Of a stretch of DNA of 6,353 nucleotides, positions 1 through 5,487 are shown one piece after another. The DNA lies in contig JAUXKG010000159.1 of NCBI GenBank assembly GCA_030624355.1, positions 1 to 6,353 on the forward strand, in the 5' to 3' direction. Origin of the DNA: Acidobacteriota bacterium (GTDB lineage: Bacteria > Acidobacteriota > UBA6911 > RPQK01 > JADFOI01). The notes beneath the pieces were generated by a model that saw nothing but the letters and a program-made list of their open reading frames with translations, had not been told where the DNA came from and searched no databases. The position numbers and the translations under genes were made by a program. The first letter of the stretch is position 1; each line of letters begins with the position of its first letter.

Positions 1-102
1 CCGATCGAGCGCAACACCGTCAGGACGAGTGGTTTCCGCGATGCAGTAGAGAATTTATGCATACTCCGGGCTGAGGCAGCACAACGCGGTCAGCGTGGAT
101 GA
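1..102 (+). CDS. Possible C-terminal end of an unknown protein, cut by the left edge
   Basis: The first plus-strand frame is open from base 1 for 33 codons and ends at TGA 100-102. The peptide begins PIERNTVRTSGF and ends LRAEAAQRGQRG. It has a plausible protein-like composition with an amphipathic helix (DAVENLCILRAEAA) followed by a basic tail. No start can be seen, so if real it is only the tail of a gene lying to the left. I do not recognise a family. The tail could belong to a transposase or any small DNA-binding protein, but nothing here decides that. A chance open frame of this length is quite possible; the second and third plus frames close after about 15 and 24 codons. Confidence 0.3.
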   Translation, partial: PIERNTVRTSGFRDAVENLCILRAEAAQRGQRG

Positions 103-114
103 CTGCTGCACTTC

Positions 115-354
115 CTAGCCTTCAGTAGGAAAATACATTTCAGCCATATAAGCAGTGATCGCTGTCCACTGGTCGTCCATTTTCCAGTCCTCATCTTTGC
201 TCAGGCCTTCACTGTCATGGTCGACTGCCCTATCCAGACTTTCCTGAACCGGGACGGTTGAGACAAAGGTCTGAGCCCGTATTGGAGCGTTTCCAAGTAA
301 TATAACAGCCTTTTCGCCTAACCAGCCCTGGCTTTCTCTCTGTTGATTTCTCAT
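115..354 (-). CDS. Small hypothetical protein, 79 aa
   Basis: I do not recognise this protein. The main support for a real gene is the translation start: reading on the minus strand, a perfect GGAGGT (361-366) stands six bases before ATG 352-354. The protein has a short hydrophobic stretch near the N-terminus (AVILLG, residues 16-21), too short for a membrane helix. The middle is strongly acidic (about ten Asp/Glu between residues 38 and 61), and the C-terminal part is richer in aromatic residues and methionine (W63, Y69, M70, M73, Y74, F75). No signal peptide, cysteine pair or known motif is visible. It diverges from the DUF5343-type gene across a 156-base region carrying candidate operator palindromes, so the two may share control. 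It could instead be the remnant of a longer gene. Confidence 0.45.
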   Translation of the reverse strand: MRNQQRESQGWLGEKAVILLGNAPIRAQTFVSTVPVQESLDRAVDHDSEGLSKDEDWKMDDQWTAITAYMAEMYFPTEG

Positions 355-382
355 TCAAATACCTCCATTTCCATGCCATATT

Positions 383-421
383 CTGTCGGACAGTTATCTC
401 AATTCAAAAAAAAGTCCGACA
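383..421. promoter_or_regulatory. Pair of GTC-S-GAC palindromes, candidate operators
   Basis: CTGTCGGACAG at 383-393 is a perfect palindrome around one central base. A second, shorter copy, GTCCGAC, lies at 414-420. The two copies also pair with each other as an 8-base inverted repeat (TGTCGGAC at 384-391, GTCCGACA at 414-421). Centres are 29 bases apart, close to three helical turns, and an eight-base A tract (406-413) lies between. The arrangement suits cooperative binding of a dimeric repressor between two divergent genes. The first copy overlaps a weak minus-strand promoter-like pair (TTGAAT at 402-407 and CAGAAT at 380-385, 16-base spacer) for the small gene. No regulator is identified; function is inferred. 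Confidence 0.35.
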
Positions 422-510
422 TTGATATATATATGTAGGGAAAGTGATATATGATCTGCTACAATTAGCTCAAGGGGCTAGTCACTTCCCTGCAGCAGCG
501 AGGGGTATCC

Positions 511-1224
511 ATGGCACCAACCAGTTCTGATCCGATTCCTCCCTACATCGCCTACCGTACCTTCGGCAACTTCATGAGAGAGTTGAAGGCCCGGGGACTG
601 CCGGCCCGAATCGACCGCAGCGTCATGGCCCACAAATCGGGCACCGTACAGTCTCAACTCCTGCTAGCGTTGCGCTATCTGGGTCTGATAAAGGAATCGG
701 GACACCCCACCCGACGCCTGAAGAGGCTGCTCGAGAGCGACCATCTCGAAAGAAAAACGGTACTTCGCGAGGCTCTCGAAGCTTCCTACAGCTTTGTCTT
801 TAGCCCCACCTTTGGTCTGGAGACTGCTACTTCTGATCAGGCGGAAGAATTGTTTCAGCGAACCGGCGCTTCCGGTGAAACAGTGCGCAGATGCCTGTCT
901 TTTTTCTTAGCGGCTGCCAGGGAGAGTGGGATCAGCATCTCTCCATACATCAAGCCGCATCAGCGCAGGAGATCCGGATCTAGAAAAAGAGTCGCTGTCA
1001 ACACCGCATCAACAAAGTCAGGTCCAACATCCCCGGTAGCAGAGGGCGAAGCGAAGAAGATACACTTAAAGAGCGGAGGCAGCCTTCGTCTGGAACTCTC
1101 TGGCAGAGTCTTCGACCTGGATGAGCGAGACCGGGAATTCGTATTCAAGCTGATCGATCAGCTCAAGGAACATGAAAAAGAGGAGAGGATCGAAGCTGGT
1201 TCCCCGAATCTGCCGCAGGGGTAG
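511..1224 (+). CDS. DUF5343-type protein, 237 aa
   Basis: The protein matches my memory of the DUF5343 family, whose function is not established. The N-terminal domain (about residues 11-140) carries the family's pattern: PYIAYRTFGNFM, then a segment with GLPARIDRSVM (29-39), SGTVQSQLLLALRYLGLI (43-60) and PTRRLKRLLE (66-75). This looks like a small helical, possibly winged-helix, fold. Residues 150-185 are a basic then Ser/Thr/Pro-rich linker (HQRRRSGSRKR). The C-terminal segment (KIHLKSGGSLRLELSGRVFDLDERDREFVFKLIDQLKEHE, 183-222) resembles the second conserved block often found at the end of these proteins. GAGGGG (500-505) stands five bases before the ATG. The gene ends 15 bases from the convergent membrane gene. 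A DNA-binding role is possible but only inferred from the basic linker and fold impression. Confidence 0.75.
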   Translation: MAPTSSDPIPPYIAYRTFGNFMRELKARGLPARIDRSVMAHKSGTVQSQLLLALRYLGLIKESGHPTRRLKRLLESDHLERKTVLREALEASYSFVFSPTFGLETATSDQAEELFQRTGASGETVRRCLSFFLAAARESGISISPYIKPHQRRRSGSRKRVAVNTASTKSGPTSPVAEGEAKKIHLKSGGSLRLELSGRVFDLDERDREFVFKLIDQLKEHEKEERIEAGSPNLPQG

Positions 1225-1237
1225 TTCCTCCCTGCCG
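1213..1237. terminator. Weak stem-loop between convergent genes
   Basis: GCAGGG (1215-1220) can pair with CCCTGC (1230-1235) over a nine-base loop, spanning the stop codon of the DUF5343-type gene and most of the 15-base gap to the convergent membrane gene. Neither strand has a run of T after the stem, so this is not a standard intrinsic terminator. It could slow polymerase from both sides or be chance in a GC-rich spot. Confidence 0.2.
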
Positions 1238-1239
1238 GG

Positions 1240-1650
1240 TTAGACTCCTTTGACCGTCTCTTCCCGTTCTCCGGCAATGTAACGAATCGTGTCAACGGTG
1301 TCGATCACCAAAGACAGGCAGTTTAAGACCATCAGGATCCGAATCCAAAGGCCGAACAGGTCATCTGCCGGAATCTGATCCAACCTGGTCCACAAGAAAT
1401 AGATGAGCGGCACCCAAGGGATGTGGCCCAGGCCAAGAAGACGTGTGAAGCCTGCAAGAGCAGTCAGCAATGTCATCAAGCCTGCGGCAACGACCAAAGC
1501 CCCCAGGACCATTTGCGATTCCAAGCGATCGAGAAAAAAGATAGGCACTATCAGATTGGCGACCACCAGTAGCATTTGCCACAATCGCCAGTGAACGGGC
1601 ATTCTCATGACGCCCCTGTTGAACTTCACAAAAGCAGCCACTGCACTCAT
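1240..1650 (-). CDS. Conserved small integral membrane protein, 136 aa
   Basis: An inner-membrane protein with four predicted helices at about residues 21-40, 46-66, 76-90 and 97-117. The N-terminal block (VKFNRGVMRMPVHWRLWQMLLV) and the end (LSLVIDTVDTIRYIAGERE) look like a conserved hypothetical family that I recall from various bacteria; its function is unknown to me. There is no ATPase, redox or transport motif. The ATG at 1648-1650 is chosen because AGGGAGA stands about eight bases upstream on the minus strand. A good promoter-like pair lies further upstream. The C-terminus (EREETVKGV) is charged and probably cytoplasmic. It is divergent from the efflux operon and convergent with the DUF5343-type gene, so it is probably transcribed alone. 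Confidence 0.8.
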   Translation of the reverse strand: MSAVAAFVKFNRGVMRMPVHWRLWQMLLVVANLIVPIFFLDRLESQMVLGALVVAAGLMTLLTALAGFTRLLGLGHIPWVPLIYFLWTRLDQIPADDLFGLWIRILMVLNCLSLVIDTVDTIRYIAGEREETVKGV

Positions 1651-1694
1651 TTGACCAATCTCCCTGGTCTGACGGCTTGCCAGCGCGTTTCCAG

Positions 1695-1723
1695 ATTCTA
1701 ATCCGTCGATGGGACCGGATCAA
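1695..1723 (-). promoter_or_regulatory. Sigma70-like promoter for the membrane-protein gene
   Basis: On the minus strand, TTGATC (1718-1723, four of six to consensus) and TAGAAT (1695-1700, five of six) are separated by exactly 17 bases. The -10 element lies about 45 bases before the start codon at 1650, leaving room for a short leader with the AGGGAGA ribosome binding site. Spacing and orientation fit well; the call rests only on consensus matching. Confidence 0.45.
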
Positions 1724-1766
1724 GGGAGCGACAGGCCTGATGCCGGACTGATCAGCCCTCGGTACC

Positions 1767-1799
1767 GGAACATTTCACATCCAGCAGCGTATAATACGC
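1767..1799 (+). promoter_or_regulatory. Promoter of the efflux operon with a palindrome over the -10 box
   Basis: A perfect TATAAT lies at 1790-1795, about 48 bases before the macA start. The -35 at 17-base spacing, GGAACA (1767-1772), matches consensus at only three positions, which is typical of a promoter that needs an activator. The -10 is embedded in the 13-base palindrome GCGTAT-A-ATACGC (1787-1799), a candidate repressor site that would block polymerase directly. Two further 8-base palindromes lie just upstream: CTGATCAG (1748-1755) and CGGTACCG (1760-1767). The protein that binds is unknown. Confidence 0.45.
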
Positions 1800-1842
1800 A
1801 GGACAACAGTGCTCTGGCAGATCCGGGAAAGTACGTTTAACT

Positions 1843-3480
1843 GTGAAGCTCAATCGGAATTTCAAATACCTGGCCATCGGTCTCTTCGTTCTGGCCTTGC
1901 TGTCGGCCTACATTTACTTCACACAAGCAAATGGAAGTCTTCAGGACAAGTATCTTACCGTTCCGGTTCAACGAGGGGCGATTCAACGCACCGTCAGCGC
2001 CACAGGCACGCTGCAGGCTGTCATTACGGTACAGGTGGGAAGCCAGGTGTCCGGCCGCGTTCAACACCTGTATGCCGACTTTAACAGTGTAGTCAAGAAA
2101 GGTCAGACTCTGGCTATCATCGATCCCTCCAATTTCGAGGCACAGCTTGAAAGGGCCAGTGCCAACCTGGCAACCTCGGAGGCGACTAAAAGCATGGCGG
2201 CCGCTAATCAGATCAATCGGCAGGCTGAACTGGCTAGTGCGAGAGCCAACCTGGAGGTCGTCCAGGTGACCCTGGAGGAAGCCCACCGTCAGCTGGAACG
2301 AGACAGAGACTTGTTCGATGAGAGACTCATCTCTGAGAGAGAGCTGGAGAGTACTCAAGCCGCCTTTGATCAAGGCCGAGCGAGAATTCAGCAAGCCAAG
2401 GCTCAGATCCAGCAGGTGGAAGCCTCCATCCGGTCTGCCGTTGCTCAATTGGAACAGGCCGTTGCCAATATCAGACAGGCTCAGGCCGAGTTCCGAATGG
2501 CCGAAGTCAATCTGCAATACACGAAGATCACTTCACCCATCGATGGGGTTGTGATCGAGAGGAATGTGGATATCGGGCAGACTGTAGCAGCCAGTTTTCA
2601 GGCCCCTGTACTCTTTCTGATCGCCAACGACTTAAGCAAAATGCAGGTGATCGCCCAAATCGATGAAGCCGACATCGGCGCGATCTCAGAAGAGGCCAAC
2701 GTCGATTTTAACGTAGACGCCTTTCCAGGAGAGATCTTTCGAGGCAACATCTCTGAAATTCGCCTTAGTTCTAAACTTCCGGCTACCGCTTCCGGCTCCA
2801 CAGCCAGTGGTGGTGCTACCAACGTAGTTGTCTACAACATCATGATCGATGTCAACAATCCTCGACTGAAGCTACGTCCCAATATGACCGCCAATGTGAA
2901 TTTCACTGTAGCCCGCGTGGAAGATGTTCTAAAGATTCCTAACTCAGCCCTGCGCTACCGCCCTTCCGGAAAAAGTCAGGCGGAGATCGCCCAGCTGCTC
3001 TCCGAGCCGAACCCGGGCCAGTCGGCTGAGTCGCCCGGCGACCCGGCCGACCGGCCAGCGGCGGTGAGTCCAAGTGAGACCGGCAAAGCAGTCGAACGCC
3101 GGCCACCTGATTCCCTCCCCTCTCGACATGGAAATGGCCTCGGCTCCTACACAGGATCGACAACCCAAAGATCAGTGATCGAGCAGTACGGCGTCCAGGC
3201 TGGTCCCAAAATCCACTTTCCCCAGGCAGAAGCGGCGGAGCCCAGTTGGGAGGCGGTCTGGATTCTTGACCATGACGGTGTCCAGCCCCGGCGTGTGCAT
3301 CTGGGAATCACCGACGGTCGTGAGACTGCGGTTTTAGACGGAGAACTCGAGGAAGGAGATCTTCTCATCACCTGGGAAATGGACGATGAAGGCGAATTCC
3401 AGGGTACCGCTTCTCCCTTCGGCGGTGCCTTTGGTCCCCGCAGAACTCGAAGTACAGGCAAGGGGAAAGGATCTCGCTGA
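1843..3480 (+). CDS. macA: MacA-like periplasmic adaptor (HlyD/RND-type membrane fusion protein), 545 aa
   Basis: The periplasmic adaptor of an ABC-type tripartite efflux pump; it links the inner-membrane permease to an outer-membrane channel. A membrane anchor occupies about residues 8-26. The first half of the lipoyl domain follows (TVSATGTLQAV, 50-60; VGSQVSGRVQHLYADFNSVVKKGQTLAIIDP, 65-95). A long Ala/Gln/Glu-rich coiled-coil hairpin spans about 96-224. The second lipoyl half (YTKITSPIDGVVIERNVDIGQTV, 226-248) and the beta-barrel domain (about 265-356) come next. The membrane-proximal domain is split: KIPNSALRYRP (364-374) is separated from VWILDHDGVQPRRVHLGITDG (472-492) by a Pro/Ser/Gly-rich linker. 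The usual MacA is about 370-400 aa, so linker and basic C-terminal tail account for the extra length. Start is GTG with only a weak GGGAAAG upstream; an in-frame stop at 1792-1794 limits alternatives. It is the first gene of the operon. Confidence 0.92.
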   Translation: MKLNRNFKYLAIGLFVLALLSAYIYFTQANGSLQDKYLTVPVQRGAIQRTVSATGTLQAVITVQVGSQVSGRVQHLYADFNSVVKKGQTLAIIDPSNFEAQLERASANLATSEATKSMAAANQINRQAELASARANLEVVQVTLEEAHRQLERDRDLFDERLISERELESTQAAFDQGRARIQQAKAQIQQVEASIRSAVAQLEQAVANIRQAQAEFRMAEVNLQYTKITSPIDGVVIERNVDIGQTVAASFQAPVLFLIANDLSKMQVIAQIDEADIGAISEEANVDFNVDAFPGEIFRGNISEIRLSSKLPATASGSTASGGATNVVVYNIMIDVNNPRLKLRPNMTANVNFTVARVEDVLKIPNSALRYRPSGKSQAEIAQLLSEPNPGQSAESPGDPADRPAAVSPSETGKAVERRPPDSLPSRHGNGLGSYTGSTTQRSVIEQYGVQAGPKIHFPQAEAAEPSWEAVWILDHDGVQPRRVHLGITDGRETAVLDGELEEGDLLITWEMDDEGEFQGTASPFGGAFGPRRTRSTGKGKGSR

Positions 3481-4250
3481 TGGCAGCCCAAGAGTCCCCT
3501 CTTCCCTCAGCCATCGTCTCTCCCCGACAGCCCTTGGACACATTCTCTGAAGATTTCATCTCCCTGCTCTCGGTATGGAAAATCTATCAAATGGGGGAAG
3601 TGCAAGTTGAGGCACTCAGAGACGCTTCTCTTAAAATTTCACCCGGTGAATTTGTGGCCATCATGGGAGCCTCGGGCTCAGGAAAATCGACGCTGCTGAA
3701 CATTCTGGGCTGTCTGGATCGTCCCACCCGGGGGGTCTATATGCTGGACGGAATCGATGTCTCCAGCTTTTCACCCGCCCAGCGGGCCGATCTTCGCAAT
3801 CAGAAAGTTGGATTCGTTTTTCAAAGCTTCAACCTGCTGCCCCGCACCTCGGTTTGGGAAAACGTCGAGGCGCCCATGCTTTACGCCGGAGTACCCAAGG
3901 CCGAGAGAGATTCACGTATCCAGAACGCACTGGCAGTGGTTGGTATCCCGGAAAAGGCCAGAGCCTTTCCCAATCAGTTGTCGGGTGGGCAGCAGCAACG
4001 TGTGGCCATTGCCCGCGCCCTCATCAACCAACCCGCCATCCTGCTGGCCGACGATCCGACCGGTAATCTGTATAGATCTACTTCACAGGAGATTCTGCAA
4101 TTCTTACGGCAGCTGAATTTGGAAAAGGGGATTACCCTGTTGATGGTCACTCATGACGACAAGATTGCTGCATACGCCTCGCGTATCGTTCGAATGAAAG
4201 ATGGAAGCATTCAACCCGAGCACTCGAAGAAGACTGAAGGGGCCTCGTGA
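3480..4250 (+). CDS. MacB/LolD-type ABC transporter ATPase with altered Walker B and D-loop, 256 aa
   Basis: The cytoplasmic nucleotide-binding subunit that should power the adjacent MacB-type permease. Visible motifs: Walker A GASGSGKST (63-71), Q-loop Q115 in FVFQSFNLLP, signature LSGGQ (167-171), and H-loop H225 in VTHDD. VWKIYQMGEVQVEALRDASL (32-51) is typical of the MacB/LolD group. Two key residues differ. Walker B reads ILLADD, with Asp192 where the catalytic Glu is expected. The D-loop reads NLY, with Tyr198 instead of Asp. There is an N-terminal extension of about 25 residues with no recognised motif. The ATG overlaps the stop of macA by one base (TGATG), and AAAGGA (3466-3471) serves as ribosome binding site, so translation is coupled. 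In E. coli MacB this domain is fused to the permease; here it is separate. Activity may be reduced, which the sequence alone cannot show. Confidence 0.93.
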   Translation: MAAQESPLPSAIVSPRQPLDTFSEDFISLLSVWKIYQMGEVQVEALRDASLKISPGEFVAIMGASGSGKSTLLNILGCLDRPTRGVYMLDGIDVSSFSPAQRADLRNQKVGFVFQSFNLLPRTSVWENVEAPMLYAGVPKAERDSRIQNALAVVGIPEKARAFPNQLSGGQQQRVAIARALINQPAILLADDPTGNLYRSTSQEILQFLRQLNLEKGITLLMVTHDDKIAAYASRIVRMKDGSIQPEHSKKTEGAS

Positions 4251-5464
4251 GTTTTTGGATGATCCTACGGATTTCCCTGACAGCGCTCAGTGGAAACAAG
4301 ATTCGCACCTTTCTCACCATGCTGGGAATCATCATCGGGGTGGCCGCTGTTATTGCCATGGTCAGCCTGGGACAAGGAGCTCAGAGGCAGGTACAGGAAG
4401 AAATCGCTGCCATGGGAACGAATACTCTCTGGGTACAGGCTGGCAGTCGCCATACCTATGGGGTTCGGAGTGGATCGGGCACAGTCAATACTCTGACTGC
4501 CGACGATTTTAAAGCCATCGAGAGCGAATGTCCCACGGTGCGGGCAGTCAGTCCCAGCGCTTCAACCACGGCCCAGATCGTCTTCGGTAATCAGAACTGG
4601 AACACCCGGATCGCAGGTTACAATCAGCATTATCCCCTGCTGAGAAACTGGAAAATAGCCCAGGGAGACTTCTTCCAGGAAAGTCACGTCAAGACCGCTG
4701 CTCGAGTCGCCGTACTGGGACAGACGGTGGTTGACGAACTCTTCGGTGGAAGCGATCCGATAGGCCAGACCATCCGCGTCAAGAATCTCCCTTTTCGGGT
4801 ACTTGGGGTTTTAGCAAAGAAGGGCGCCAACGCCTGGGGCAGGGATCAGGACGATACCATCATCGTTCCCTACACCACAGTACAGAAAAAATTCCAGGGG
4901 GGCGTTCTGTACGTACAATCAGGACTGGTGGCGGCTCTGAGTGCCCGCGCCAGTTTCGCAGCCCAGGAGCAGATCACCGAGCTTTTGCGACAACGACACC
5001 GTCTGGCCGGAAAAGATGATGATTTTCGTGTTCGTAATCTCAGCGAGTTTGCGGAGGCGGCCCGATCCACCAACCGGATCATGACCGGACTGCTGGCCAG
5101 CATCGCCGCCATCTCACTACTGGTGGGAGGTATCGGAATCATGAACATCATGTTGGTATCCGTAACCGAGCGCACCAGGGAGATTGGTATTCGGATGGCC
5201 ATTGGTGCCAGACCCAGCCACGTACGGATTCAATTTCTCTCAGAATCGATGGTGCTGTGCCTGCTTGGCGGTCTGCTGGGAGTGGCATTGGGGATAGGAG
5301 GGTCCTTTGGTCTCTCGGAATTCCTGGGCTGGCCTACCCTTCTCTCCACCAACTCAATCGTTATCTCCATCGTCTTCTCGGCAGCCATTGGAATATTCTT
5401 TGGCTACTACCCGGCTCACAAAGCGGCCGCCCTGGACCCGATCGAAGCGCTTCGCTATGAGTGA
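4247..5464 (+). CDS. macB: MacB-type ABC transporter permease (MacB_PCD + FtsX domains), 405 aa
   Basis: The inner-membrane permease of the pump, belonging to the mechanotransmission (type VII) ABC family. The cytoplasmic N-terminus and TM1 carry the family pattern (NKIRTFLTMLGIIIGVAAVIAMVSLGQGA, 17-45). A large periplasmic core domain (about 46-275) follows, with AVLGQTVVDELFGGSDPIGQTI (155-176), DDTIIVPYTTVQKKF (202-216) and LLRQRHRL (246-253). The FtsX domain has three helices at about 281-305, 333-357 and 370-390, including LLVGGIGIMNIMLVSVTERTREIGIRMAIGA (291-321) and the ending PAHKAAALDPIEALRYE. The length matches stand-alone MacB permeases. The GTG start overlaps the ATPase stop by four bases (GTGA), with GAAGGGG (4236-4242) just upstream, so it is translationally coupled. 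The substrate cannot be told from sequence: macrolides, lipopeptides, siderophores and lipid-like compounds are all known for relatives. Confidence 0.95.
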   Translation: MSFWMILRISLTALSGNKIRTFLTMLGIIIGVAAVIAMVSLGQGAQRQVQEEIAAMGTNTLWVQAGSRHTYGVRSGSGTVNTLTADDFKAIESECPTVRAVSPSASTTAQIVFGNQNWNTRIAGYNQHYPLLRNWKIAQGDFFQESHVKTAARVAVLGQTVVDELFGGSDPIGQTIRVKNLPFRVLGVLAKKGANAWGRDQDDTIIVPYTTVQKKFQGGVLYVQSGLVAALSARASFAAQEQITELLRQRHRLAGKDDDFRVRNLSEFAEAARSTNRIMTGLLASIAAISLLVGGIGIMNIMLVSVTERTREIGIRMAIGARPSHVRIQFLSESMVLCLLGGLLGVALGIGGSFGLSEFLGWPTLLSTNSIVISIVFSAAIGIFFGYYPAHKAAALDPIEALRYE

Positions 5465-5487
5465 CCAAGTCTGAGTGTAGATTGGGC

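Noticed and set aside
1..510. Insertion sequence remnant at the left end
   Set aside because: The open frame at 1-102 could be a transposase tail, but no terminal inverted repeat, target duplication or transposase motif is visible.
511..1650. A phage-defence or toxin-antitoxin island around the DUF5343-type gene
   Set aside because: There is no nuclease, toxin, antitoxin, helicase or other defence-type domain beside it, and no island borders, tRNA or repeats. Three unknown genes in a row do not make a system.
1361..1723. Minus-strand open frame of 120 codons overlapping the small membrane protein in another frame
   Set aside because: The other frame gives a coherent four-helix protein with a good ribosome binding site and promoter; this one has no motif and an erratic composition.
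1741..1842. Pho box upstream of the efflux operon, suggested by the PhoR-like kinase nearby
   Set aside because: No tandem CTGTCAT-like repeats at 11-base spacing are present. The PhoR resemblance is to the kinase core, which does not define the signal.
1837..2517. Long minus-strand open frame (226 codons) antisense to the MacA-like gene
   Set aside because: It mirrors the coiled-coil coding region, whose Gln/Ala/Glu-rich codons leave few stops on the opposite strand. The product is Leu/Ser/Gly-rich without motifs, while the plus-strand protein is clearly conserved.
3147..3491. Minus-strand open frames opposite the end of the MacA-like gene
   Set aside because: They lie fully under a conserved adaptor gene in a GC-rich part and have no start signal or recognisable sequence.
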